Shown one piece after another: positions 1 to 9,382 of a stretch of 64,000 nt of DNA (its first letter is position 1; every line of letters begins with the position of its first letter). The translations under genes were made by a program, and so were the position numbers. Source of the stretch: Flavobacteriaceae bacterium (lineage in GTDB: Bacteria; Bacteroidota; Bacteroidia; Flavobacteriales; Flavobacteriaceae); the NCBI GenBank assembly GCA_030148025.1, contig JASBUG010000043.1, positions 1 through 64,000 of the forward strand, given 5' to 3'. The notes below the pieces were generated by a model, which saw only the letters and a program-made list of their open reading frames with translations, searched no databases and had not been told where the DNA came from.

Positions 1-1002
1 ACGTTGTTTTGTTAGCGCAGAAATAAAAACGATTGGAACATCTGTAAATGGTTCTATTTGTTGTCTAATATACTTTTCAAATTCCTTGGTTGTTTTATTG
101 TCTTTTTCAACTAGATCCCATTTATTAACCAAAATAACAATGCCTTTTCTATTACGTTCTGCAAGCCAGAAAATATTTTGAACCTGACCATCGAATCCAC
201 GAGTTGCGTCAAGAACCAACAAACAAACATCGGCATGTTCAATAGCTCTTACACTTCGCATTACCGAATAGAATTCAAGATCTTCTTTTACTTTAGATTT
301 TTTTCTAATTCCAGCTGTGTCCACCAAATTAAATTCAAATCCAAAACGATTATATTTCGTATCGATTGAATCGCGAGTAGTTCCAGCAATATCTGTTACT
401 ATATATCTATCTTCACCTATTAAGGCATTAATAAAGGATGACTTTCCCGCATTTGGACGACCAACAACAGCAAACCTTGGTAGTTCTGTTTCCTCAACGT
501 CTTCTTTTTCTGGAAGTGCTTCTACTAAAGCATCTAAAAGGTCTCCTGTACCACTTCCATTAATACTTGCAATCGTAAAATAGCCTCCTAACCCTAGTGA
601 ATAGAATTCTACAGCATCTTCGGCTCGTTTTGCATTGTCTACTTTATTAACAGCTAAAAAAACAGGCTTATCTACCTTTCTTAAAAGATTGGCTACATCT
701 TCATCCATTCCTGTAACTCCAGATTCTACATCGACCATAAAAATAATAGCATCGGCCTCATCTATTGCTAACTCGACTTGCTTGTCTATTTCAGCTTCAA
801 AAATATCATCACTGCCAACTACATAACCTCCTGTATCGATAAGCGAAAACTCTTTCCCGTTCCAATCACTCTTTCCATAATGTCTATCTCTGGTAACACC
901 ACTAACGGCATCAACTATAGCTTCTCTACGTTGAATTAAACGATTGAAAAACGTTGATTTACCTACATTAGGACGACCTACTATGGCTACTATATTGCTC
1001 AT
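1..1002 (-). CDS. der: GTPase Der (EngA), C-terminus cut by window edge
   Basis: Essential double-GTPase that acts in 50S ribosomal subunit assembly. Translating the minus strand from the ATG at 1002 gives an open frame to base 1 (334 codons). The first G domain starts with GRPNVGKST at residues 9-17 and has NKVD at 119-122. The second G domain starts with GRPNAGKSS at 181-189. Two tandem G domains are diagnostic of Der. The family is usually about 435 residues, so roughly 100 residues, including the KH-like domain, lie beyond the left edge. A TACCTTTG box sits 18 bases upstream of the start. Identification is firm; only completeness is unknown. Confidence 0.96.
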   Translation of the reverse strand, partial: MSNIVAIVGRPNVGKSTFFNRLIQRREAIVDAVSGVTRDRHYGKSDWNGKEFSLIDTGGYVVGSDDIFEAEIDKQVELAIDEADAIIFMVDVESGVTGMDEDVANLLRKVDKPVFLAVNKVDNAKRAEDAVEFYSLGLGGYFTIASINGSGTGDLLDALVEALPEKEDVEETELPRFAVVGRPNAGKSSFINALIGEDRYIVTDIAGTTRDSIDTKYNRFGFEFNLVDTAGIRKKSKVKEDLEFYSVMRSVRAIEHADVCLLVLDATRGFDGQVQNIFWLAERNRKGIVILVNKWDLVEKDNKTTKEFEKYIRQQIEPFTDVPIVFISALTKQR

Positions 1003-1019
1003 ATTCTTTAAATTGGGCA

Positions 1020-1027
1020 CAAAGGTA
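1020..1027 (-). promoter_or_regulatory. Minus-7 promoter box for der
   Basis: The minus strand reads TACCTTTG, a perfect match to the Bacteroidota TAnnTTTG minus-7 element, 18 bases upstream of the der ATG. No clear minus-33 TTG is visible at the usual spacing. The same octamer precedes era at 2543-2550. Confidence 0.6.
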
Positions 1028-1125
1028 GAAAATATCCGCAATGAGACCGCTCTTTTATAAAGATTATTCCCGTTTCATTTTCAACTAAAAAAGCTGTATT
1101 TTACTCATCATTTAAATAAAAACTC

Positions 1126-1644
1126 ATGTCCTTAACTAATGAAATAATATTAAGACCTCGATTTAAATTTACTGTAGAACACGATAACGAAGAGATTTTA
1201 CAGTTGTTTGAAGACAGCAAAAAAACACAATCAGATTTTATTGTTTCTCGTGTTGACGATCATGTTTTTATTAAGATTCCCAAAGCAAAACAACACTTTT
1301 GGTCACCTCAACTTCATTTAGAAATAAATAAAAACGAAGAAGAGAACTCTAGCACACTTTATGGCTTATTCGGTCCTAACCCAACTGTTTGGACCATGTT
1401 TATGTTCTTCCATTTTATAGTAATAGGAATATTTTTTGGATTTGGGGTTTGGGCCTATTCTAATTGGTCTTTAGGTAACGACTATGCGATACAATTATTT
1501 GTTACCCTACTAATGATCGTTGTTTGGTTTGCACTCTACTTTGGAGGCCGCATTGGTAAAAGAACTGGGACTGATCAAATGTATGAATTACATCATTTCA
1601 TGAGAGACACTTTAAGAAGTAAAGATATTCACTCTGTTTATTAG
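1126..1644 (+). CDS. Small two-helix membrane protein of unknown function
   Basis: A 172-residue protein that I do not recognise by family name. It has an N-terminal soluble part (about residues 1-80) and two hydrophobic segments (about 90-112 and 120-140), the second followed by GGRIGKRTG. The C-terminal 30 residues are polar and rich in H, M and R (MYELHHFMRDTLRSKD). It has no signal peptide. It lies between der (divergent) and era (convergent). Its stop codon ends at 1644 and the era stop begins at 1645, so the two genes meet tail to tail with no spacer and neither can have a private terminator outside the other gene. No function can be assigned from sequence. Confidence 0.8.
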   Translation: MSLTNEIILRPRFKFTVEHDNEEILQLFEDSKKTQSDFIVSRVDDHVFIKIPKAKQHFWSPQLHLEINKNEEENSSTLYGLFGPNPTVWTMFMFFHFIVIGIFFGFGVWAYSNWSLGNDYAIQLFVTLLMIVVWFALYFGGRIGKRTGTDQMYELHHFMRDTLRSKDIHSVY

Positions 1645-2526
1645 CTATTTTTGATTATATCCAAAACGTTTTAATTGTCTTTGATTGCTGCGCCAATTCT
1701 TATTCACTTTCACATATAGTTCTAAGTGAATCTGTTTACCAAAAAACTTCTCAAGATCTTTTCTTGCCTCTGTACCAACACGTTTTAAGGCTGAACCTTT
1801 ATGACCTATAATAATACCTTTTTGGGTGTCTCGTTCTACCATAATAACAGAACGAATTCTAATAATTTTTTCCTCCTCAAAAAACTCTTCAGTATCAACC
1901 TCTACTGCATAAGGAATCTCCTTTTTATAATGCATTAATATTTTTTCGCGTATAGATTCATTAACAAAAAAACGTTCTGGTTTATCTGTTAACTGATCCT
2001 TTGGATAAAAAGGTGGTGACTCTGGAAGTAACTCAATAATTCTGTTAAATACTTCTGTCACATTAAATCCTTCTAAAGCTGATATTGGGAAGAATTCTGC
2101 ATTAGGCACTTTCTTTTGCCACAAAGCTGCTTGCTCTTCTAATTGTTCTTGATTTGAATTATCTATTTTATTTAGTAGTAATAATACTGGAATTTTAGAA
2201 TTGGTAATTTTATTAAAAAAGGCTTCATCTTTTAATTCTTTCTCACCAATTTCTACCATATAGATAAGTACATCTGCATCTTCAAAAGCAGATTTAACAA
2301 AATCCATCATCGATTCTTGAAGTTCATAAGCGGGTTTAATTATTCCAGGTGTATCTGACAATACTACTTGAAAATCTTCTCCATTTACAATTCCCAGAAT
2401 ACGATGCCTTGTAGTTTGCGCTTTTGAAGTAATTATAGATAATTTTTCACCTACAAAAGCATTCATTAGTGTCGATTTACCAACATTAGGGTTTCCAATA
2501 ATATTTACAAAGCCAGCTTTATGCAT
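1645..2526 (-). CDS. era: GTPase Era
   Basis: GTP-binding protein that binds the 3' end of 16S rRNA during 30S maturation. At 293 residues it has normal family length. The G1 motif GNPNVGKST is at residues 11-19, DTPG at 58-61 and NKID at 119-122. The C-terminal KH domain includes GHKGSALKRVG and ends with the VKVNKNWR segment typical of Era. A TACCTTTG promoter box lies 17 bases upstream of the ATG. It is transcribed away from the sigma-factor cassette and its 3' end abuts the small membrane-protein gene. Confidence 0.97.
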   Translation of the reverse strand: MHKAGFVNIIGNPNVGKSTLMNAFVGEKLSIITSKAQTTRHRILGIVNGEDFQVVLSDTPGIIKPAYELQESMMDFVKSAFEDADVLIYMVEIGEKELKDEAFFNKITNSKIPVLLLLNKIDNSNQEQLEEQAALWQKKVPNAEFFPISALEGFNVTEVFNRIIELLPESPPFYPKDQLTDKPERFFVNESIREKILMHYKKEIPYAVEVDTEEFFEEEKIIRIRSVIMVERDTQKGIIIGHKGSALKRVGTEARKDLEKFFGKQIHLELYVKVNKNWRSNQRQLKRFGYNQK

Positions 2527-2542
2527 ACATAATTATTTTGTG

Positions 2543-2550
2543 CAAAGGTA
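2543..2550 (-). promoter_or_regulatory. Minus-7 promoter box for era
   Basis: The minus strand reads TACCTTTG, a perfect TAnnTTTG element, 17 bases before the era start. It is the same octamer at nearly the same distance as for der. Confidence 0.6.
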
Positions 2551-2686
2551 GTGCTAAAAAAGTGGATGATTTATATTATAACATAATATTGTTCTAGTGT
2601 CTTGTTGCTTTTTAAGGCATTTAAAAAACATAATTAATTAGTTTCCAGTATTTTGATTTGAATACTAATTTCTTTCGCATATATTT

Positions 2687-3280
2687 ATGTGTCAAATGCG
2701 AAAGATTAATTTAAAGCCACAATCAACTACCAGCGACTCTATTGTTAAAGCTATTAAAGCTAATAACGAAGAGACTTTAGAACATTTATACAACATTAAC
2801 TACCCAAAAGTTGAATTGTTTATCCTTAAAAACAATGGTACTGTTGACCAAGCCAAAGACACTTTTCAAGAAGCATTTGTAGCCGCATGGAAAAATATTA
2901 AGAGCAATAAATTTCACCCACAAAGTGAAACTGCTATTAATGGCTACTTATATACTATAGCAAAAAATAAATGGATGGATTATTTGCGTTCAAACCTTTA
3001 TAAAAAAACATTATCTACATCCACTCATTTTCAAGAAAACAAAGACACTATTGAAACTCCAAATGATGACATTTTTAAAGAACAACGATTAACTAATGTA
3101 ATGCAAGCATTTAACGAGTTAGGAGCGGCATGTAAAACTCTATTAACAAAGTTTTATTTTGAAAAAAAATCGATGAAACAAATTGCTAAGGAGTTACAAC
3201 TGGATGCTGCTTCAACCAGAAATAAAAAATATAGATGCATGCAAAAACTTAGAGACAAAGCCCTAAAAATTGAAGAATAG
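2687..3280 (+). CDS. ECF-type RNA polymerase sigma factor
   Basis: A 197-residue sigma-70 family protein. Region 2 spans about residues 30-105, with the DTFQEAFVAAWKNI segment and the AKNKWMDYLRS end typical of ECF factors. Region 4 spans about 130-190, with MKQIAKELQL as the helix-turn-helix. It should direct RNA polymerase to a small regulon. A second in-frame ATG at 2696 is an equally possible start. The next gene begins two bases after its stop and that gene's product carries a transmembrane helix. The layout is sigma, membrane partner and CHAT protease, which suggests the partner holds the sigma factor at the membrane; that role is inferred. Confidence 0.9.
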   Translation: MCQMRKINLKPQSTTSDSIVKAIKANNEETLEHLYNINYPKVELFILKNNGTVDQAKDTFQEAFVAAWKNIKSNKFHPQSETAINGYLYTIAKNKWMDYLRSNLYKKTLSTSTHFQENKDTIETPNDDIFKEQRLTNVMQAFNELGAACKTLLTKFYFEKKSMKQIAKELQLDAASTRNKKYRCMQKLRDKALKIEE

Positions 3281-3282
3281 CC

Positions 3283-3999
3283 ATGGAAACTAATAACACC
3301 CATAAGCAGTTTGAAATAATAGATCGCTATTTAACCAATAGTATGTCTGTAAAAGAAAAAGTAGATTTTGAACTTAAACTCAAACACGACCTTAACCTAC
3401 AAAAAGCTGTAGAAGAACATCGACTATTAATAGATGGAATTGAAACACAGGCTTTAAGAGACAAACTAAATGTATTTCATAAAAACACAACCAAGAAAAA
3501 CACCGCAAAACATACAAACATGTTTATTAAGTATGCTGTGGCTGCGTCGTTAATTCTTTTCTTAGGTATTAGTAGTTTTTTATTATTAAACAACAATCCT
3601 AATAAAAAATTATACGCTAAATACTTCACTCCAGATCCAGGTTTACCAACCGTCATGAGTGCTACCAAAAACTACGAATTCTATAACGCTATGGTAAGTT
3701 ATAAACAAGGAAAGTATGAAGACGCAATAGAGCAATGGCAAAAACTCTATATAAACAAACCAAATAACGATACTTTAAACTACTTTTTGGGTATCGCTCA
3801 TTTAGCAAATAAAAATGCGCTATTGGCCGAAAAATTTCTTACAACAGCAACAAATAATCAGAATAGCGTGTTTATTGATGACGCTCAATTTTATTTAGGA
3901 CTGATCGCTTTAAAGAACAACGACAATACAAAGGCAAAATCGTATTTAAAACAAAGTAAGCTCGAAAAAAGTAAAGAGATTATTAACCAGCTTGAGTAA
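3283..3999 (+). CDS. Membrane-anchored TPR protein, probable partner of the upstream sigma factor
   Basis: A 238-residue protein. Residues 1-80 are charged and helical and would be cytoplasmic. One transmembrane helix (about 83-104, LFLGISSFLLL) follows. The C-terminal part (about 130-236) holds TPR-like helix pairs such as YKQGKYEDAIEQWQKLY. This single-pass design with a short cytoplasmic head and an extracytoplasmic sensor half resembles anti-sigma factors, but no zinc-finger anti-sigma motif is present. It starts two bases after the sigma gene and ends two bases before the CHAT gene, so the three are very likely co-transcribed and translationally coupled. The anti-sigma role is inferred from position and topology. 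Confidence 0.75.
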   Translation: METNNTHKQFEIIDRYLTNSMSVKEKVDFELKLKHDLNLQKAVEEHRLLIDGIETQALRDKLNVFHKNTTKKNTAKHTNMFIKYAVAASLILFLGISSFLLLNNNPNKKLYAKYFTPDPGLPTVMSATKNYEFYNAMVSYKQGKYEDAIEQWQKLYINKPNNDTLNYFLGIAHLANKNALLAEKFLTTATNNQNSVFIDDAQFYLGLIALKNNDNTKAKSYLKQSKLEKSKEIINQLE

Positions 4000-4001
4000 T
4001 T

Positions 4002-7000
4002 ATGAAGCTTAAAACAATTGTTTTATTTCTTTTTTTTCTTGGGCAAATTACTATCGCTCAAAACGATTCTATTAAAGGCATTTATTTAATCGATCATTAT
4101 CTAAGTAAAAAGAACATATCTAAGGCAGACTCTACTCTAAAGGCACAAATAAACAGTTTTAAAAGAAAATCTCAATTTGACTCTTTGCCTCCTTACACCT
4201 ATTACATAGGAAAAGTACAATTAGCCAAAGGTTTTTCAAACTCTCAAGCCGAAGCACAAGTCAAGGAATTCGTATCTGACTTAAAAAATAACACTAAAGA
4301 TGCGCGAACAATCTTCAAAGCATATTTAAAACTCTACGATTTTTATATCGATATTGGTGATGACAACAACTGTTTGCAAGCATCATTAAAAGCTCTAGAA
4401 TATGCCAATACAGTAACCAACATTACTCCTGATGAATTAGGAGAAATCAATTATATTATTGGTGGAAACTATTATGCCCTCTACAATTTAAACGATGCCG
4501 CTGTTTACTTTAAAGCATCAGCAAAAGCATACGAACAATCATCAAAAATTGAAAAGCACATCTTAGCAGATTCTTATAATGGAGTTGCCGTTTCTATGTG
4601 GACACTCAATAAACTTGATAGTGCGCGCGTGTATTTTGATAAAGCTATAAAAGCGACTAAGGAAAGTACGCTGGAGTCATTTAAACGAACATTTTATATG
4701 ACTGCCTTTAAATTTAATCTTGCCCTAGTAATAGACGATCAAGGAAAAGCAAGTGAAGCTATTACATTAACAGAAGATATAATTACCGATTTAGAAAATA
4801 TTATCAATAATTCTAACGATGAAGAACTTATTGAAAAAGCAAAAGGATTACAAGCATCATCAATTTCCAATTTAGCAGCGTTTTACCATGATATCGGCCA
4901 CCTAAACAAAGCTTATGATATGCTTCAGTATGCCTATAGGAAAAAAATTGAGGTATTTGAAAACACAAACCCTAGAATTGCAACTACACTTAACCAATTA
5001 GCCCTTTCAGAAATTGAACTGCAAGAGTTTGACAAAAGCATAGAAACCTCTAATAAAGCTTTAGAAGTATTAAAAAATGCCTCAAGCGATTACTTATCTG
5101 TTAAAGCCTCTGTTTTACATCTAAAAGCAAAATCATACGCTCATAAAAAAGACCTTAAAAGAGCATTAGAACTTTTTAAAGAGAGTTATTCTATTTATAA
5201 AAAAGCTTACCCAAAAGAATATAGCAGAGAATTTTTAAATATGCTAAGAGATTATACATCTTTACTTGCAAAAGGCAACGATTACAAAAAAGCTATTTCA
5301 CTTGCTACAAATGCTTATAACTACGTTCGAAAAAATTCTGGAAGCAATAATTTACTACTTCTAAAAGAAATTGAAAATTTATCTGAAATCCATTTTGAAA
5401 ATGATAATTACACCGAATCACTTTCATGGATTTATAACGGATATGATTTTTTAAATGAACAATTAAAAAATGCTAGCTCTAGTCTCGATTCTGTACAAAT
5501 AGAATTTAAAAGACCTCTCCTTATTTTACGAGAATGCAAATCACTTCATGCGCTAACCAATCAAAAAGAAGCCTCCTTTTTAATAGAATTAACAACCAAA
5601 TTAGATAATGCACTTGGTGTTTTAGAAAAAAGAAAAACTACAATTATTAACTCAAAAGACATCAATATTTTACTTTCTGAATACAACTTGATAACAGAAT
5701 TTTCAAAACAAATACATCTTGAACTATATAATATAACTCGTCAAAAAAAATATTTAAGTAAGCTTATAAATTTGAATGAATCGAGCATTTATTACCGAAT
5801 AAGAATGCGTTTAAATTCTAAACACAATATTACTTTTTCTAAAATTCCGAAGAACATTATAAAGAGAGAAAATGAACTAAAGAATAAGCTATCAACAACC
5901 ATAGCAAATTCAGAAAACATTCAATCTTATTTTGAGACAAACAAAAATTGGTTGCAGTTTATAGATTCGTTAAAAACAAATTACCCAACGTATTACAAAA
6001 TGCGTTATGCTACACTAAATGAATCTATAGAAAACCTTGAGAGCCTTATAGAAGAAACATCTACTTTAGTAAGGTATTTGCATATCAACAATTCTCTTTT
6101 CGCCATAGTTATATCAAATAGCTCATCAAGACTTTTCCCATTAGAAAAAACAGGCATTGCTAAGGACATAGCTTCATTACAAAATGAAAATGCACTATTT
6201 AACAGACAAATAGATACTACTTTACACAAATTGTATTTAAAGCTTTGGAAACCAATTGAAAATGCTATTACTACAAAAAAAGTAATTGTTATCCCCGACA
6301 AAGCGCTTTTTAATCTAAGTTTTGAAATGTTAATTGAGAAACCTAAAAGTAAAAGCTATTTACTTAACAAACATTCCTTTTCGTATAATTACAGTTTATT
6401 TTTAACCGCTAAGGAAAGTGAAACCATAGGCTACGACAACAACTTTATAGCTTTTGCTCCAGAATTTACTGACGACATGAAGCTTAATTATAAAATTGCA
6501 CTTCAGGATTCTTTAAATTACGACAAAACCTATCTTACTCTATTACCTCAACCTTTTGCAAAAGATTTGGCAAACTCAACTTCTCGCATGTTTAATGGTA
6601 CATCTTTTTTAAATGAGAACTCCACTGAACAAGTATTTATAAATAACGCTAAAGAGCACAAAATAATTCATATTGGAACTCATGCTGAGTCGAATAATGT
6701 TACCCCAGAATTATCACGTTTAATTTTTGCAAAACAAATTAAAAATGACAGTATACGTAATGACAATTCATTATATACCTACGAAATATACAACTGTAAC
6801 CTCGCTTCAAACTTAACGGTGCTCACGGCTTGCGATACAGGAAAACCTACTTATCAATCTGGTGAGGGCATGATATCTTTAGCCCATGCCTTTAACTATG
6901 CGGGAAGCGAAAGTATATTAACTAGTCTTTGGAAAGTAGATGAGCAATCAAGTAGTCAAATTGTTTCTTATTTTTATGAATTCTTATCAAATGGAGAAAC

Positions 7001-7247
7001 TAAAGATGATGCACTTCGCAAAGCTAAACTTTCATATTTAAAAAATGCTGAAGGCAGAACTAAAGCGCCTCAATATTGGGCTGGATTAGTGCTGATAGGT
7101 GACACATCTCCTATAGACATCAACATACAAGACAGTAATTATTTATTTTGGATTTTAGGTGTTGCCTTATTATCATTTGCAATTACAATCATTTTAATTT
7201 TAAAAAGAAGAAGCTATCAATTTAATGATAGCTTTTCCTCTAACTAA
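4002..7247 (+). CDS. TPR-CHAT protein, caspase-like putative protease with C-terminal membrane anchor
   Basis: A 1081-residue protein with a signal peptide (residues 1-19, ending ITIAQ). Many TPR-type helix pairs cover about 100-480, a helical linker about 480-720 and a CHAT domain about 740-1030. The catalytic dyad is visible as H894 in HIGTHAES and C944 in LTACDTG, followed by GEGMISLAHAF and SILTSLWKVDE, which are characteristic CHAT segments. A transmembrane helix at about 1047-1066 is followed by KRR. CHAT is a caspase/separase-related cysteine peptidase fold. With a signal peptide and a C-terminal anchor, the catalytic part should face the periplasm. It is the last gene of the sigma/TPR/CHAT cassette. 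The substrate is unknown; the preceding membrane protein is the obvious candidate. Confidence 0.88.
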   Translation: MKLKTIVLFLFFLGQITIAQNDSIKGIYLIDHYLSKKNISKADSTLKAQINSFKRKSQFDSLPPYTYYIGKVQLAKGFSNSQAEAQVKEFVSDLKNNTKDARTIFKAYLKLYDFYIDIGDDNNCLQASLKALEYANTVTNITPDELGEINYIIGGNYYALYNLNDAAVYFKASAKAYEQSSKIEKHILADSYNGVAVSMWTLNKLDSARVYFDKAIKATKESTLESFKRTFYMTAFKFNLALVIDDQGKASEAITLTEDIITDLENIINNSNDEELIEKAKGLQASSISNLAAFYHDIGHLNKAYDMLQYAYRKKIEVFENTNPRIATTLNQLALSEIELQEFDKSIETSNKALEVLKNASSDYLSVKASVLHLKAKSYAHKKDLKRALELFKESYSIYKKAYPKEYSREFLNMLRDYTSLLAKGNDYKKAISLATNAYNYVRKNSGSNNLLLLKEIENLSEIHFENDNYTESLSWIYNGYDFLNEQLKNASSSLDSVQIEFKRPLLILRECKSLHALTNQKEASFLIELTTKLDNALGVLEKRKTTIINSKDINILLSEYNLITEFSKQIHLELYNITRQKKYLSKLINLNESSIYYRIRMRLNSKHNITFSKIPKNIIKRENELKNKLSTTIANSENIQSYFETNKNWLQFIDSLKTNYPTYYKMRYATLNESIENLESLIEETSTLVRYLHINNSLFAIVISNSSSRLFPLEKTGIAKDIASLQNENALFNRQIDTTLHKLYLKLWKPIENAITTKKVIVIPDKALFNLSFEMLIEKPKSKSYLLNKHSFSYNYSLFLTAKESETIGYDNNFIAFAPEFTDDMKLNYKIALQDSLNYDKTYLTLLPQPFAKDLANSTSRMFNGTSFLNENSTEQVFINNAKEHKIIHIGTHAESNNVTPELSRLIFAKQIKNDSIRNDNSLYTYEIYNCNLASNLTVLTACDTGKPTYQSGEGMISLAHAFNYAGSESILTSLWKVDEQSSSQIVSYFYEFLSNGETKDDALRKAKLSYLKNAEGRTKAPQYWAGLVLIGDTSPIDINIQDSNYLFWILGVALLSFAITIILILKRRSYQFNDSFSSN
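7211..7238 (+). terminator. Possible weak terminator hairpin overlapping the end of the CHAT gene
   Basis: AAGCTATCA and TGATAGCTT form a perfect 9-bp stem around a six-base loop, followed by only TT then CC. It lies inside the last codons of the CHAT gene and before the convergent serine hydrolase. The short U-run makes it a weak candidate. Confidence 0.35.
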
Positions 7248-7279
7248 ATTTTCTTAACGAAAAATTACAAATACCCTAA

Positions 7280-9175
7280 TTACTGTTTAATTATTTGTTT
7301 AGTTATATGGCTACTCGAATCTTTTACCCTTATAAAATAGATTCCCTTTGAGTAGTTTTTTAATGATATCTTTTCAAAATTTTTATGTTTAGTTTTTAAA
7401 AGGCGTCCTGTAACGTCAAATATTTCAATAGTTTTAATATCAATATTACTTAAAACCTCAACTGTTACATCATCGGTTGTCGGGTTTGGGTATATTTTGA
7501 TATTCTTGCGTAGTTCGTCTTCCTTAATTCCTAGGGAGCTTGGAGATTCTTCAATTGTAACTGCATTTCCTAAAAGGTACAACGCATTATTACCGTTTGC
7601 TGCATTCTTTTTATAATCATATACACGTATGGCATAATTAGAATTTTCATTTAACCCTGATAATGTCATAGAATTCCCTGTGCCATTAAACACCACAAAG
7701 GTTCCGTCTCCCAAATCATCTCCTGAACCAAATTGATCATTGGCTGTATAATCTGTACCATCAATTGGATATGCCTGAAAAGCACTGCTCATTCTTGTAG
7801 TTCCTAAAATTTCTTTGGCAACAACTATTTGTTGCCCTCCATTCCCTGGCACCCAATGTAAATCCATAGAATTGGTTGTTCTTCCTGTAACTTGTAAAGC
7901 ACTTGCATTATTGGTTGGTGCTTCAAATAAATCGTGTGTTGGAAACGTTGTTGTGCCATTAACACAATTCCAGCCCAACCCATCTAATGCTGCCCAAAAA
8001 GCATTAGAAGTTCCATCTACAATACGTTTATTTAAAACAATAGCCCAAGTATATTCGCCACTGGTTCTTACCAAAATACTGGCTGTTCCATCTATAGCGC
8101 CAGTATGCCACCAATTATTAGCATTATTTACTTGCCATCCTTTAGCATAAAATTGGTTAGCACTAGATGCAGTTGCCATTTCTGTAATAGTACTAGGCTC
8201 TAAAATATCTGGACGACTTGAAAATCCATCTACAGCAGATAAAAGACGAACCAAATCCCTTGCCGTGGCAATCCACCCACCATGACCATCCATAGCATTA
8301 ACATTCATACCTCCATATTCCCAAGGTACATTTTGACCGTTACCATAAATATCTTTTGTAGTATATCCATTTCCAATATATTCCCCTTCACGCTCCATTT
8401 TATCTACCAGCTGGTTTTGACCAATATGCATATCGTAAACTCCAAGACCTAAAAATATTTGGTACTGCATCCAATCTTCATAATCTTGTCCACTAATTTC
8501 TTCTATAATCTCACTTAGTATTAAAAAGCCCATATTAGAATACGCATAGGTAGTTCCTGGTGCATTGTCTAATGTTTTTTCAAGAACAAAACGAATAAGG
8601 TGTTCTTCTTTCGCTGGATTTGCTTCTCCGAAAGTTTGAGTAACATGTAAGGGTGCTACAATAGGATCGCAACCAGAAAAGTGCCAAGGATAAGGTGTAG
8701 TTGGATTTGGAAAACAATTCACATTTCTATTCCATCCTGCAGTATGCTCTAACAGATGTTGAACTGTTATATCGTACACTCGATTATCTGTAATATTAGC
8801 TGTAGAAAAATACCAATGGTTTTCGAGCAGGCCTCCTACCCCAAAAACCTTATCAGATAAACTAATCATACCCTGTTCTACCAAATGCATGATCCCTATA
8901 GCTGTAATAGGTTTTGACACACTCGCCACTCTAAGCATATGATATGGTTGCATCGCTTCATTTCCATTAATATCTGCATTACCAAAAGCTCTTGAATAAA
9001 CAAGCTTTCCATTTTTGGTAAGCGCATAGGTCATTCCTGGAATATTGTATGTATTTAAAAAATTTATTGCTTGCGTATCGCAATGAGACATTTCAGGAAC
9101 TGCTATTCCTGTTTGCGAAAATGTTTTTGCAAAAAACAAAGAAAATAATAACGTTAATAGTAATAGTTGTTTCAT
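7280..9175 (-). CDS. Secreted serine hydrolase (beta-lactamase/penicillin-binding fold) with T9SS sorting domain
   Basis: A 631-residue exported hydrolase. It has a signal peptide (residues 1-20, ending KTFSQ). The class C beta-lactamase-like catalytic domain covers about 30-395, with the nucleophile motif S85-V-S-K88, a YSN motif in TTYAYSNMGF and an HTG motif in WWHTGAIDGT in place of KTG. A beta-rich linker region follows. The last 75 residues form a type A T9SS C-terminal domain that starts at IKIYPNPTTDD and contains IFDVTGRLL and KGIYFIRV. The protein should therefore be exported to the cell surface or medium through T9SS. Substrate cannot be told from sequence; the family includes esterases, DD-peptidases and D-aminopeptidases. 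The terminator at 9237-9264 separates it from the operon upstream. Confidence 0.9.
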   Translation of the reverse strand: MKQLLLLTLLFSLFFAKTFSQTGIAVPEMSHCDTQAINFLNTYNIPGMTYALTKNGKLVYSRAFGNADINGNEAMQPYHMLRVASVSKPITAIGIMHLVEQGMISLSDKVFGVGGLLENHWYFSTANITDNRVYDITVQHLLEHTAGWNRNVNCFPNPTTPYPWHFSGCDPIVAPLHVTQTFGEANPAKEEHLIRFVLEKTLDNAPGTTYAYSNMGFLILSEIIEEISGQDYEDWMQYQIFLGLGVYDMHIGQNQLVDKMEREGEYIGNGYTTKDIYGNGQNVPWEYGGMNVNAMDGHGGWIATARDLVRLLSAVDGFSSRPDILEPSTITEMATASSANQFYAKGWQVNNANNWWHTGAIDGTASILVRTSGEYTWAIVLNKRIVDGTSNAFWAALDGLGWNCVNGTTTFPTHDLFEAPTNNASALQVTGRTTNSMDLHWVPGNGGQQIVVAKEILGTTRMSSAFQAYPIDGTDYTANDQFGSGDDLGDGTFVVFNGTGNSMTLSGLNENSNYAIRVYDYKKNAANGNNALYLLGNAVTIEESPSSLGIKEDELRKNIKIYPNPTTDDVTVEVLSNIDIKTIEIFDVTGRLLKTKHKNFEKISLKNYSKGIYFIRVKDSSSHITKQIIKQ

Positions 9176-9236
9176 AGATAGTTGTTTTAATTATTATAAC
9201 ATCGAACAGCATAAAAAAAGTCATCAATAAAAAGCA

Positions 9237-9264
9237 AAAAGCCACTAAATTAATAGTGGCTTTT
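9237..9264 (-). terminator. Rho-independent terminator of the amidohydrolase/GH2 operon
   Basis: On the minus strand AAAAGCCACTA, a TTAATT loop and TAGTGGCTTTT form a perfect stem ending in a run of five T. It lies about 120 bases past the stop of the amidohydrolase at 9383-11104. The symmetric A/T flanks could also give weak plus-strand termination. The rest of the 207-base spacer (9176-9382) shows nothing convincing. Confidence 0.75.
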
Positions 9265-9382
9265 CCAGCAATGACTATTGAAAATATTATCCCAAAATTT
9301 ATTTCCTAATTAACAGCATAGCCATTGAACTATTCTCACCTTAATTTATCCTTATAAAAAATAGACATCGAATAGCAGCGCT

